Positions 25,842 to 34,790 of a stretch of 64,000 nt of DNA are shown in pieces. This DNA comes from JAGXRK01 sp963804005 (GTDB lineage: Bacteria > Bacteroidota > Ignavibacteria > Ignavibacteriales > Ignavibacteriaceae): the NCBI GenBank assembly GCA_963804005.1, contig CAWDOP010000013.1, forward strand, positions 1 through 64,000. The letters are read 5' to 3'. The position numbers and the translations under genes were made by a program. Numbering within the stretch: the stretch's first letter is position 1; each line of letters begins with the position of its first letter. The notes below the pieces were generated by a model. The model saw only the letters and a program-made list of their open reading frames with translations, was not told where the DNA came from and did no database searches.

Positions 25842-27668
25842 CTACGTTCTATCCAAACTCCGATACATTTGCTCAATCAGATCCTCATATCTTTCCTCAA
25901 TAAATTTTCTTTTTACTTTCATACTCGGTGTAATTTCACCGGATTCAATTGTAAAAGGTCTATCAAGCATAACAAACTTTCTAACTCGTTCAAAATTTGC
26001 AAGTTTTTTCTGAAATTGATCCATATCTTTTTCGAGAAGCTTATAAATCTCTTCGTCTTTAGTAAGTTCTTCTACAGTCGAGTATTTAATGTTATGTGAA
26101 TCAGCATATTCTTTTAGAGCTTCAAAATCTGGAACGATTAAAGCAGTAAGAAACATTCTTCTGTCACCGATGAGAACAAATTGATCAATATATTTACTGG
26201 CAAGGAAGATATTTTCAATAGGAGTTGGAGCAATATATTTTCCTGCGGAAGTTTTAAACAGATGTTTTTTACGATCAGTTATAACTAAAAATCCATCCTG
26301 ATCAAACACTCCAATATCGCCGGTATAAAGCCAACCATCCTTAATTGTAGCTTCAGTTTCCTTTTTATTTTTGTAATAACCTTGCATAATATTCGGACCT
26401 TTGGCTAGTATTTCGCCATCTTCTGCAATCTTAATCTGAACTCCGGGCATTGCTGTTCCGACTGTTCCAAATTTATAAGCATCGAGTCTGTTTGCTGCAA
26501 TTACAGGAGATGATTCTGTTAAACCGTATCCTTCGATTATCAACAATCCAACGGCTGCAAAAAATTCTCCAAGTTCCCTTGGCAATGCGGCGCCTCCGGA
26601 TATAAAAAATCTCAAATTACCACCGGTTTTTTCTCGTAACTTTTTGAAAACCAGTTTATCAGCAAGTTTATGTTTTACAGAAAGTGTAAGCGAAATGTTT
26701 TTTGTTTTTTTTGCTTTTGCATATTCTCTTCCCACTTCAATTGCCCAATAAAATATCTTTTGTTTTTTCTCTGGCTGACTTTCAACATTCTTTATGATCT
26801 TGGAATAAATTCTTTCAAACAACCTGGGTACAGTTGTCATAATAGTTGGTTTTACTTCAATCATATTCTGGGCAACTGTTTCAATACTTTCCGCATAGCA
26901 TATCGTACCACCACAGGAAAAAGCAGTATAATATCCTGCCATTCTTTCAAAAATATGACAAAGAGGTAAAAATGAAAGAAAAACGTCATTTTTATCTATG
27001 GGAAAGCTCTCCAATGCAGCCTGCACATTCGATAAAATATTATAATGAGTTAAGACAACACCTTTCGGCACTCCTGTTGTACCTGAAGTATAAATTATTG
27101 TACATACATCATTAGGTTTTGTTAATTCTAGTGTTTCCTTAAATAAGTTTTCGTTTTCTTTCTTATATTTTCTTCCAAGTTCCTGAGCATCCTTAAACGT
27201 ATAGAGATCTTTAATATTTGAGTCATAGTCTTTTGCATTTAGAATAATAATGAATTTCAAACTACGACATTTGTCACGGATTTTAAGAAGTTTATTTAAC
27301 TGGAATTTATTTGATACGATTATTCCTTTGGATTCGGAATTGTTTAAAATAAATTCAACTGAATCTGACGTTAACGATGGATAAAGTGGAACATCAATTG
27401 CTCCTAAGCCTAGTATAGCAAAATCGCCGTAAACCCATTCTGGTCTGTTTTCTGAAATAATAGCAACTTTATCATCTTTTTTTACACCAAGAAAAGCTAA
27501 TCCAAAAGCTAATAGCTCGGTTTCTTCTCTTAGTTGATCGTAACTTATACCCACATATTTGTCGTCAACTTTATGTTTAAGTACATAGCTATTTGTTTCT
27601 TTGCTGTATTCCTCAGTCAGATATTTAAATAATTGAGGAATTGTATTAAAAGTAGCCGGGATTGCCAT
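25842..27668 (-). CDS. Long-chain acyl-CoA synthetase (AMP-forming)
   Basis: A 608-residue ANL-superfamily ligase that activates a fatty acid to acyl-AMP and then acyl-CoA. Motifs in order: IIYTSGTTGVPKGVVLTH (P-loop-like A3), ISGGAALPRELGEFF, EGYGLTESSPVIA (A5), GWLYTGDIGVFDQDGFLVITDRKKHLFKTSAGKYIAP (A7-A8, then the K-rich hinge) and a C-terminal domain with TPSMKVKRKFI (catalytic Lys near the end). It matches the FAA1/FACL branch common in Bacteroidota rather than E. coli FadD. No signal peptide; membrane-associated acting is typical. It is transcribed alone, convergent with the sigma/TonB pair and divergent from pruA. Confidence 0.92.
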   Translation of the reverse strand: MAIPATFNTIPQLFKYLTEEYSKETNSYVLKHKVDDKYVGISYDQLREETELLAFGLAFLGVKKDDKVAIISENRPEWVYGDFAILGLGAIDVPLYPSLTSDSVEFILNNSESKGIIVSNKFQLNKLLKIRDKCRSLKFIIILNAKDYDSNIKDLYTFKDAQELGRKYKKENENLFKETLELTKPNDVCTIIYTSGTTGVPKGVVLTHYNILSNVQAALESFPIDKNDVFLSFLPLCHIFERMAGYYTAFSCGGTICYAESIETVAQNMIEVKPTIMTTVPRLFERIYSKIIKNVESQPEKKQKIFYWAIEVGREYAKAKKTKNISLTLSVKHKLADKLVFKKLREKTGGNLRFFISGGAALPRELGEFFAAVGLLIIEGYGLTESSPVIAANRLDAYKFGTVGTAMPGVQIKIAEDGEILAKGPNIMQGYYKNKKETEATIKDGWLYTGDIGVFDQDGFLVITDRKKHLFKTSAGKYIAPTPIENIFLASKYIDQFVLIGDRRMFLTALIVPDFEALKEYADSHNIKYSTVEELTKDEEIYKLLEKDMDQFQKKLANFERVRKFVMLDRPFTIESGEITPSMKVKRKFIEERYEDLIEQMYRSLDRT

Positions 27669-27932
27669 ATTCTCTCCTCTTTATTTGCTAATGCGATTTG
27701 TACTATTTGCCCAATCAGGGTAAGATTGTTCTATATTTACCGGGAAAAGTGTTAGCAAGATAATACCGTTTGATTTAAATCCAAACAGTGTAAATATTAT
27801 TATTTTATCTATAGCTTCATATTTCTTGGAATCGGATTTATATCTGAAAGTAATTCATATACTTTGCTTATCAAAACTTAAAGATTTAATTTTCGATTCA
27901 AATTTTTATAATATTATTGAGTAGGAGTTAAG

Positions 27933-29486
27933 ATGCAAATTACACCGTTTAAGAATGAACCATTTACAGATTTTACAAAACCCGCAAATATTCAAAAACA
28001 AAAACAAGCACTTAAGGCAGTAAGAAAAAAATTAGGAAGAACTTACGAACTTGTAATTGGCGGAAAAAAGCATAAAACCGAAGGTAGAATTACTTCCTAT
28101 AATCCATCAAATAAAGATGAAGTTATAGCTTATTTTCATAAAGGAACAAAAGTTCTTGCAAATTTTGCTATTGAATCTGCATTCAAAAAATTTCAGGAAT
28201 GGAAATATGTACCAGCCGCTGAAAGAGCAAGTTATCTCATCAAAGCAGCAGCAATAGCAAGAAGAAGACGTTTTGAAATTAATGCCTGGATGATTCTTGA
28301 AGCTGGTAAAAACTTTTTGGAAGCAGATGGTGATACTGCCGAGGCAATAGATTTTTTGGATTTTTACGGAAGAGAAATGCTTCGATATGGAGATAAACAG
28401 CCAATCACTCCTTTAAAGGGCGAAAAGAATGAATTAGTTTACATTCCGCTTGGTGTTGGTGTTACTATACCACCATGGAATTTTCCATTTGCAATTTTGG
28501 TAGGAATGAGTTCCGCAGCAATTGTTGCTGGTAATACAATAGTACTTAAACCTTCAAGCGATACTCCAATGATGGGAAGAATTTTCTATGAGATCATGGA
28601 AGAGGCAGGCCTACCAAAAGGTGTTCTTAACTTTTTACCTGGTTCAGGTGGAGAAGTGGGCGATACTTTAGTTGGTAATCCAAAAACAAGATTTGTCTCA
28701 TTTACCGGTTCAATGGAAGTTGGAATTCATATAAATGAATTAGCAGCAAAGGTACAACCCGGACAAATTTGGCTAAAGAGAGTTGTAGCGGAAATGGGTG
28801 GAAAGGATTCAATTATTGTTGATAGTAATTGTGATCTTGATGATGCCGTTAAAGGTGTTGTTTCATCTGCTTTTGGATTTCAGGGTCAGAAATGCTCGGC
28901 TTGCTCAAGAGCTATCGTCGATAAATCTGTTTACAATCAATTCGTGAAAAAGTTAAAAGCTGAAGTTGATAAAATTCAGCAAGGTCCTGGTGAAGAAAAC
29001 TACTATATGGGTCCTGTTGTTAGTCCAAGTGCTGAACGTACAATTCTTGACTATATTGAAATAGGAAAGAAAGAAGGAAAATTGCTTAACGGTGGTGAGA
29101 AAGCTGAAGGTAACGGATATTATATTAAACCAACTGTATTCATTGATATCGATCCGATGGCAAGAATATCGCAGGAAGAAATATTTGGTCCGGTTCTCGC
29201 AGTTATAAAAGCTAAAAATTATGATGATGCTCTTAAGATTGCAAATAATACTATTTACGGTTTAACTGGTGCTGTTTATACTCGCGACAGAAAAAAAATA
29301 GACCGTGCAAAGAAAGAATTATTGATTGGTAATCTGTACTTCAATCGTAAATGCACTGGAGCCTTGGTTGGTGCTCATCCGTTTGGCGGATTTAATATGT
29401 CCGGTACAGATTCTAAAGCTGGTGGAAGAGATTATTTATTGCTATTCTTGCAAGCCAAGTTGATGAGTGAAAAAATTATCAGGTAA
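27933..29486 (+). CDS. pruA: L-glutamate gamma-semialdehyde dehydrogenase
   Basis: A 517-residue ALDH4-type enzyme that oxidises glutamate semialdehyde (pyrroline-5-carboxylate) to glutamate with NAD+, the second step of proline catabolism. Recognisable motifs are IPPWNFPFAILVGM, VLKPSSDTP, VAEMGGKDSIIVD (catalytic Glu), GFQGQKCSACSRAIV (catalytic Cys) and QEEIFGPVLAVIKA. It is monofunctional, lacking the PutA proline dehydrogenase domain; no PRODH gene is in view. GTAGGAG precedes the ATG. The product, glutamate, feeds 2-oxoglutarate for the TCA cycle, fitting the sucC gene downstream. Confidence 0.94.
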   Translation: MQITPFKNEPFTDFTKPANIQKQKQALKAVRKKLGRTYELVIGGKKHKTEGRITSYNPSNKDEVIAYFHKGTKVLANFAIESAFKKFQEWKYVPAAERASYLIKAAAIARRRRFEINAWMILEAGKNFLEADGDTAEAIDFLDFYGREMLRYGDKQPITPLKGEKNELVYIPLGVGVTIPPWNFPFAILVGMSSAAIVAGNTIVLKPSSDTPMMGRIFYEIMEEAGLPKGVLNFLPGSGGEVGDTLVGNPKTRFVSFTGSMEVGIHINELAAKVQPGQIWLKRVVAEMGGKDSIIVDSNCDLDDAVKGVVSSAFGFQGQKCSACSRAIVDKSVYNQFVKKLKAEVDKIQQGPGEENYYMGPVVSPSAERTILDYIEIGKKEGKLLNGGEKAEGNGYYIKPTVFIDIDPMARISQEEIFGPVLAVIKAKNYDDALKIANNTIYGLTGAVYTRDRKKIDRAKKELLIGNLYFNRKCTGALVGAHPFGGFNMSGTDSKAGGRDYLLLFLQAKLMSEKIIR

Positions 29487-29503
29487 ATAATTTTTTGAGT
29501 GCG

Positions 29504-29523
29504 GAATTTGATATATCAAATTC
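29504..29523. promoter_or_regulatory. 20-bp perfect palindrome upstream of sucC
   Basis: GAATTTGATATATCAAATTC is a perfect 20-bp inverted repeat with no loop, 45 bases before sucC and 18 bases after pruA. No T tract follows directly, so an operator is more likely than a terminator. Confidence 0.5.
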
Positions 29524-29568
29524 GATCTCAATCATTCTTAGAGTTATAATAACATTAAAGGAAACTAA

Positions 29569-30783
29569 ATGAAAATTCACGAATATCAGGCAAAAGAAAT
29601 TCTCAAAAAATTCGGCGTTCCAATTCAGGATGGAATTGCCATAAAAGATTTATCGGAATTTGATTCTGCTATTAATCAACTTCAGCAGCGCGGAGTTAAT
29701 CAATATGTAGTAAAAGCACAAATACATGCCGGCGGAAGAGGAAAAGGTAAATTATATAATCCACAAAATCGTGATGAGCTTATTCTTGAAGGCGGAGTGA
29801 AGTTTAGTACTTCTGTTGATAAAGCACGAGATTATGCTCACAAAATTCTTGGTAATATTTTGGTAACTCATCAATCCGGTGCCGAAGGTAAAATAGTTAA
29901 AACTCTTTTTATTGCCGAAGGACTAGATTTTAAGAAAGAATTTTATCTGGGGATTTTGCTTGATCGTTCAGTTTCAAAAAATGTTATTATGGCTTCAACC
30001 GAAGGCGGAGTTGAAATTGAAAAAGTTGCTGAAGAAACTCCTGAAAAAATTATTAAAGAATGGATTGATCCTGCTGTTGGTTTTCAAACTTATCAGGCAA
30101 GAAAATTAGCATTTGCTTTAGGTCTTGAGGGGGATGCTTTCAAAAGTTTCATTCCTTTTATAAAAGCTTTGTATAATGCTTATGAAAAAACTGACGCCAC
30201 TATGCTTGAAATAAATCCTTTGGTTCTTACTAATGATAATAAGATAATTGCACTTGATGCAAAAATGAATTTTGATGATAATGCCTTATATCGTCAGAAA
30301 GAAATTGCTGCATATCGTGATCTTGGTGAAGAAGACCCGTTAGAAATTGAAGCCTCAAAATATGATTTAAACTATATTAAGCTTGACGGAAATGTCGGAT
30401 GTATGGTTAATGGTGCAGGGCTTGCAATGGCCACAATGGATATAATTAAACTTGCAGGCGGTGAACCAGCAAACTTTCTTGATGTTGGTGGCGGTGCAAA
30501 CAAAGAAACAGTTTCAAACGGATTCAAGATCATTCTCTCTGATCCTAATGTAAAAGCAATTCTCATCAACATTTTTGGTGGAATTGTGAGATGTGATCGT
30601 GTTGCACAAGGAGTAATTGAAGCAGCAACAGAAATACGAGTTAATATTCCAATTGTTGTAAGATTAGAAGGAACTAATGCTAAAGAAGCTGCGGTCCTTT
30701 TAAATGAATCGAGTTTGAGTTTTGAAGTTGCACAAAGCTTAAAAGAAGCTGCTGAAAAGGTAACTTCGGTTTTGCGGAATTAA
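29569..30783 (+). CDS. sucC: Succinyl-CoA synthetase subunit beta (ADP-forming)
   Basis: A 404-residue ATP-grasp subunit. It starts MKIHEYQAKEILKKFGVPIQDG, the family signature. VVKAQIHAGGRGKG (ATP-binding), MLEINPLVLT, LDAKMNFDDNAL and INIFGGIVRCDRVAQGV (CoA/phosphate power-helix region) follow. With SucD it makes ATP from succinyl-CoA in the TCA cycle, or runs in reverse. It is slightly longer than E. coli SucC (388). No sucD follows, which is unusual, since the two usually form an operon; the alpha subunit must be elsewhere. AAGGAAAC precedes the ATG. A terminator follows at once, so it is monocistronic or the last gene after pruA. Confidence 0.95.
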   Translation: MKIHEYQAKEILKKFGVPIQDGIAIKDLSEFDSAINQLQQRGVNQYVVKAQIHAGGRGKGKLYNPQNRDELILEGGVKFSTSVDKARDYAHKILGNILVTHQSGAEGKIVKTLFIAEGLDFKKEFYLGILLDRSVSKNVIMASTEGGVEIEKVAEETPEKIIKEWIDPAVGFQTYQARKLAFALGLEGDAFKSFIPFIKALYNAYEKTDATMLEINPLVLTNDNKIIALDAKMNFDDNALYRQKEIAAYRDLGEEDPLEIEASKYDLNYIKLDGNVGCMVNGAGLAMATMDIIKLAGGEPANFLDVGGGANKETVSNGFKIILSDPNVKAILINIFGGIVRCDRVAQGVIEAATEIRVNIPIVVRLEGTNAKEAAVLLNESSLSFEVAQSLKEAAEKVTSVLRN

Positions 30784-30808
30784 TTAATAAAAATTCTTTA
30801 TTGGTAAT

Positions 30809-30842
30809 GGAGTGAAATTGACTTTAATATTTCACTCCTTTG
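30809..30842 (+). terminator. Rho-independent terminator after sucC
   Basis: A 10-bp perfect stem GGAGTGAAAT/ATTTCACTCC with a ten-base loop and a short T-rich tail (TTTGTCTTT), 25 bases after the sucC stop. Confidence 0.75.
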
Positions 30843-30893
30843 TCTTTAAAGTTCACTTATAAATTTTTAACTCATTTCCAAGGAAAGCTTACC

Positions 30894-30924
30894 TTGATTT
30901 TATACTTTATTAGTTATAGATTTT
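30894..30924 (+). promoter_or_regulatory. Candidate Bacteroidota-type promoter of TPR gene
   Basis: TTG (30894-30896), 20 bases, then TAGATTTT (30917-30924), one base off the TAnnTTTG consensus. It lies just after the sucC terminator and about 30 bases before the TPR-protein start. Confidence 0.5.
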
Positions 30925-30956
30925 TCCCCAGTAATTAAATAATTGGAGTTTAATGA

Positions 30957-32372
30957 ATGTCCTTTTTTGATTCTGATCATTTAGATGAAGAATTTTCTAC
31001 GTTTGATAATCTGGAGACAGAAATTCAGAGCTTGAAGTCAACACTTGAAGATGGTAATGTTTATGAGTTTATAGATCATATAGAAGAAATTGTACAAAGT
31101 TGTATTGAAACAGATCGTTTAGAAGACGGTTTATTTTTTATAGAAAAATTAATAAACATCTCTCCTTATAATTCTGATTACTGGCTTAAGAAAGGAATTC
31201 TGCTTAATGCCCAGATGAATTTCAGTAAAGCTCTAGATTGTTTTAATAAAGCACTTTCTCTCAATCCGAATGATGTTGAAACTCTTGTTGATAAATCTGC
31301 AGCTGAAGAAAACATTGGATTGTTCAAACAAGCTGAAGAATCACTTAATAAAATTTTAGATTTTGATCCTACGAATGAAGAAGCTTACTTTAGTCTCGGA
31401 TTATTATTTGAGCGTCAGGGAAAATTTAATGAAGCAATCGAAAATTTTGATAAAGTAATTCAAAAAGATCCTGAATTTTTAGAAGCTTATTATGAACTTG
31501 GATTTTGTTATGAAGGCATAGGTGAGATATCTAGGGCTCTTGAAGCTTACGATAAATTTCTTGAATTCGATCCTTATAATCCAACCGGCTGGTACAACAG
31601 GGGAATTGTATTATCAAAACTTAATCAACTAGAGCAAGCAATAAACAGTTATGATCTTGCAACATCGCTGTATGAAGGATTCTCAAGTGCCTGGTTTAAT
31701 AAAGGTAACGTTTATGCAGATCTTGGCAGATTTCAACCTGCAATTGAATGTTTTAAAAAATCAATTGAACTTGATGATAATGATGAAGCATCTGCATTTA
31801 ACATTGCAAATATTTATGAAGAGCTTGGCGAATTAAATAATGCAATTAAGTATTATAATGAAGCCATAAAAATTAACGATGAATATTTTGAAGCTTATCT
31901 GGCAAGAGGATTTTGCTATGACTTATCTGGCAAATATCAACTTGCATTAAGAGATTTTAACAAATCAATATCCTTATCTCAAGATAGCTCTGAAGCATGG
32001 CTGGCAAAAGCTGATCTTGAATATTCTCTAGGTTTTTTGCAGGAATCTATTAAAAGCTATAAAAAAGTTGTCAGATTAGATAATAAAAACCTTGAAGCCT
32101 GGTTTAACCTTGCCGAAACATATTTTGAAATAGGGGATTGGCTTGCAGCATTGAGCTCTTATGATAAATGTTTGGCAATTGATCCAAAAGATGCAGCCTC
32201 GTACTACGCAAAAGCAAAAGTAAATTTTGTATTAAGCAGAACACAGGATGCAGTAGATTGTTTGAAAAAAGCATTCTCAATTGATCCTTCTTTCCGTAAT
32301 GAATTTGAAAAGGAATATCCTGAGGTAAAGTCTTCTAAACTATTTTTAAGATTATTGAAAAAATCTGATTGA
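30957..32372 (+). CDS. Tetratricopeptide repeat protein
   Basis: A 471-residue soluble protein built of roughly eleven or twelve 34-residue TPR units from about residue 65 onward. Repeats follow the W/A-x-x-G-x-x-Y...A...F-x-x-A-L-x-x-P pattern, for example AYFSLGLLFERQGKFNEAIENFDKVIQKDP and AWFNKGNVYADLGRFQPAIECFKKSIELDD (both shown only in part in the protein). The N-terminal 60 residues are acidic and unrelated. No signal peptide or membrane helix is seen, so it is probably a cytoplasmic scaffold; partners are unknown. It has its own candidate promoter, and aroE follows after 42 bases. Confidence 0.88.
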   Translation: MSFFDSDHLDEEFSTFDNLETEIQSLKSTLEDGNVYEFIDHIEEIVQSCIETDRLEDGLFFIEKLINISPYNSDYWLKKGILLNAQMNFSKALDCFNKALSLNPNDVETLVDKSAAEENIGLFKQAEESLNKILDFDPTNEEAYFSLGLLFERQGKFNEAIENFDKVIQKDPEFLEAYYELGFCYEGIGEISRALEAYDKFLEFDPYNPTGWYNRGIVLSKLNQLEQAINSYDLATSLYEGFSSAWFNKGNVYADLGRFQPAIECFKKSIELDDNDEASAFNIANIYEELGELNNAIKYYNEAIKINDEYFEAYLARGFCYDLSGKYQLALRDFNKSISLSQDSSEAWLAKADLEYSLGFLQESIKSYKKVVRLDNKNLEAWFNLAETYFEIGDWLAALSSYDKCLAIDPKDAASYYAKAKVNFVLSRTQDAVDCLKKAFSIDPSFRNEFEKEYPEVKSSKLFLRLLKKSD

Positions 32373-32414
32373 ATCAAAACGAGGGTTAATCAGTCAGTAT
32401 TAATAAATTATATT

Positions 32415-33287
32415 ATGAAAAATTCTTTTTATAACACAACTGAAGTGATCGGGTTAATCGGAAATCCGACAAAGCAATCTTATTCACCTTTCATTTATAA
32501 TGTTGCAATTGAAATCACAAAATTAGATTACATTTATCTTCCTTTTAATGTTCAAACTTCAAACCTACAGAATGCATTAAAAGGAATGGTTGCACTCGGA
32601 ATTAAAGGTTTTAACGTAACTATTCCTCATAAAGTTAAAGTGCTTGATCATATTAGTAACCTTTCAGAAGAGGCATCAATAACGGGAGCTATAAACACAA
32701 TTGTTAATGAACATGGAAAACTTACTGGATATAATACAGATGTTCACGGTATTCTTGAATCATTAATACCCTTTAAAGAGGAAATTACGGGAAGTGAAAT
32801 GACATTGATAGGAGCAGGTGGAAGTGCACGTGCAGTTATTTATGTTTTGATTAGATATTTTAAACCCAAAAGAATTAATCTTGTTAACAGAACGGAACAA
32901 CGAGCCGAATCGTTGAAAGTATACTTCCAGGATAAAATGAAATATGATTCTTTTAAGACGAAAGAACTTTTTCCGCCGGATTTAGTTGAGATTTTTAGCA
33001 AATCTAAACTTATCATCAATGCTACCCCAATAGGAATGTTTCCCGAAGTTGATGATAATGTGACAACAATTCCTGAGTCATTTACAAAAGATCAGATAGT
33101 ATTTGATTTGGTTTACAATCCGGTTAATACAAAATTTTTGCAGCTTGCTCAATCTCGGGGTGCAATTACTATTGATGGTATTAAAATGTTGGTTCATCAG
33201 GCAGCAAAATCATTTAATCTTTGGACCGGAGTTGAAATGCCTGTTGATGATCTTTATAAATCTCTTCAGCTTTTTATCTCGAAATAG
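32415..33287 (+). CDS. aroE: Shikimate dehydrogenase
   Basis: A 290-residue AroE that reduces 3-dehydroshikimate to shikimate with NADPH. The substrate-binding start is GLIGNPTKQSYSPFIYN, with the Ser pair changed to S-Y-S as in many homologues. GFNVTIPHKVKV supplies the catalytic Lys, TGYNTDVHG the conserved Asp, and GAGGSARAVIY the NADP glycine motif. INATPIGM and GIKMLVHQAAKSFNLWTG close the domain. It follows the TPR gene by 42 bases. Confidence 0.94.
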   Translation: MKNSFYNTTEVIGLIGNPTKQSYSPFIYNVAIEITKLDYIYLPFNVQTSNLQNALKGMVALGIKGFNVTIPHKVKVLDHISNLSEEASITGAINTIVNEHGKLTGYNTDVHGILESLIPFKEEITGSEMTLIGAGGSARAVIYVLIRYFKPKRINLVNRTEQRAESLKVYFQDKMKYDSFKTKELFPPDLVEIFSKSKLIINATPIGMFPEVDDNVTTIPESFTKDQIVFDLVYNPVNTKFLQLAQSRGAITIDGIKMLVHQAAKSFNLWTGVEMPVDDLYKSLQLFISK

Positions 33288-33324
33288 ACTTTTTCTTAGA
33301 TGAAATTTTTTTATTTTTTTAGTT

Positions 33325-33460
33325 ATTCTTCTGGTTTGAAGATTGATAAAAGCCACATCATTTAGTAAGAAGAAATAAATATTTTTTTCGTGTTCATTAA
33401 TTGATCTTAGATAGATTCTTGGTTTGAAATTATAAAAGCCACATCATTTGAGTAAGATGT
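33325..33460. repeat. Imperfect direct repeat of about 40 bp downstream of aroE
   Basis: A segment with TTCTGGTTTGAA, then GATAAAAGCCACATCATTT and AGTAAGA occurs at about 33327-33370. A second copy, with TTCTTGGTTTGAA, TATAAAAGCCACATCATTT and GAGTAAGA, occurs at about 33416-33456. Only the second copy continues into a complementary arm and forms a hairpin; the first is a half terminator. Confidence 0.6.
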
Positions 33461-33466
33461 GGCTTT
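33435..33466 (-). terminator. Bidirectional terminator between aroE and mscL
   Basis: An 11-bp perfect stem, AAAGCCACATC/GATGTGGCTTT, with a ten-base loop. T-rich tails on both strands can serve the convergent aroE and mscL transcripts. Confidence 0.8.
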
Positions 33467-33483
33467 AAATTTTATAAATGAAA

Positions 33484-33882
33484 TTATTTATTCAGCAAAT
33501 CTCTGATTTCAGTTAGTAATTTCACATCTGCTGGTGGTTCAGGCGGAGCAGCAGGTTTTTCTTCTTCTTTTTTCTTAAGAGAATTCATTGCTTTAATTGC
33601 CATAAATATAGCAAATGCAATAATTATGAAGTCAATTACGGTATTAATAAACATACCATATTTCATAGTTACAGCTTCAACTCCTTCAGATGCTTCTTTA
33701 ATTGTAAAGGAAAGTGTGCTGAAATCAACTCCGCCTAAAAGAGCTCCGATCGGCGGCATTATAACATCGCTGACAAAAGAGGAAACAATTTTGCCAAAAG
33801 CAACACCTATGATTATACCTACAGCCATATCAACAACATTCCCTCTCATAGCAAATGCTTTGAATTCTTGCATCATTTTCAT
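33484..33882 (-). CDS. mscL: Large-conductance mechanosensitive channel
   Basis: A 132-residue inner-membrane protein. The start MMQEFKAFAMRGNVVDMAVGIIIGVAFGKIVSSFV is the typical MscL N-helix and TM1. A periplasmic loop follows, then TM2 (FINTVIDFIIIAFAIFMAIKAMN) and a charged cytoplasmic C-tail ending LLTEIRDLLNK. MscL opens as a homopentamer under membrane tension to release solutes during hypo-osmotic shock. Minus strand; a bidirectional terminator lies 18 bases downstream. Confidence 0.96.
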   Translation of the reverse strand: MKMMQEFKAFAMRGNVVDMAVGIIIGVAFGKIVSSFVSDVIMPPIGALLGGVDFSTLSFTIKEASEGVEAVTMKYGMFINTVIDFIIIAFAIFMAIKAMNSLKKKEEEKPAAPPEPPADVKLLTEIRDLLNK

Positions 33883-33937
33883 GATTAGCCTTTCTTATTT
33901 GTTGATGAAAAGAACATTTGAAATAAATTAATTTTTT

Positions 33938-34777
33938 TTAATTTTTATTTCTTAAAGCGATTGCTATCCATTCATCCATTCGAGTTGTTTCTGAGAATAT
34001 AAATCCAAAAGAGTAATAAATTTCTAAAATATCTTTTTCGTCAATATGCAGCAGACCTGAAAGTAATAAAACTCCCTTTGGCTTAATGCGAGAACTTATT
34101 TCGTCTGCTAATTCAATTAAAACATTCTTTTGAATATTCGTAATAATCATATCAAAATCATTTTCTTCAATTTTATCCAATGTGCAAATTCTGAAATCGA
34201 TTTGTTTGGTTGTATTATTTAGCTTGGAGTTTTCAATACTGTTTTCATAACACCATTCATCAATGTCGTTAGCAATTGCATACGAAGCACCGAGTTTAAT
34301 TGCAGCAATAGCAAGAATTCCGGTTCCGGTTCCAATATCAAGAACTTTTATTCCATCTTTGACATATTTTTCTTCAAGCTGCAGTATCATTTTTGTGGTT
34401 TGATGTTCACCTGTTCCAAATGACATTTTGGGATCTAAAGTTAAAACAATTTCATTTTCCTTAGCAATATATTCTTTAAAAGTAGGTTTTATAATAATTC
34501 TATCAGTCACTCTTATGATTTCACGACTTTTTTCCCATTCTGCATTCCAATTTTTATCTTCAATAAAATTTTCTTCAACAGTAAAACTGAAAAGCATTTT
34601 ATTATTTAGAAGATCATTTAGAATCAATTCAATATCATTCTTGGAAACAGAATCAGAAAAAACTTTAAGACAATTGACTTCTTCACTTATACCGTTAATC
34701 TTTAGGTTCCAAAGAACACCGCTTAAAATATCAGGAATAAATGGTTCGGCAGTTACTATGAATTCTTTATAAATCAT
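33938..34777 (-). CDS. prmA: Ribosomal protein L11 methyltransferase
   Basis: A 279-residue SAM-dependent methyltransferase. It has the PrmA N-domain (WNAEWEKSREIIRVTDRIIIKPTF) and LDPKMSFGTGEHQTTKMILQ (the FGTG.H.TT signature). The SAM motif I is VLDIGTGTGILAIAAIKLGA, followed by NDIDEWCYENSIEN and TNIQKNVL. PrmA trimethylates L11. GMTR..EWIA-like end (TTRMDEWIAIAL) is typical of the Bacteroidota form. Thirteen bases separate it from dacB upstream. Confidence 0.92.
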   Translation of the reverse strand: MIYKEFIVTAEPFIPDILSGVLWNLKINGISEEVNCLKVFSDSVSKNDIELILNDLLNNKMLFSFTVEENFIEDKNWNAEWEKSREIIRVTDRIIIKPTFKEYIAKENEIVLTLDPKMSFGTGEHQTTKMILQLEEKYVKDGIKVLDIGTGTGILAIAAIKLGASYAIANDIDEWCYENSIENSKLNNTTKQIDFRICTLDKIEENDFDMIITNIQKNVLIELADEISSRIKPKGVLLLSGLLHIDEKDILEIYYSFGFIFSETTRMDEWIAIALRNKN

Positions 34778-34790
34778 AAAGTATTTTTAA

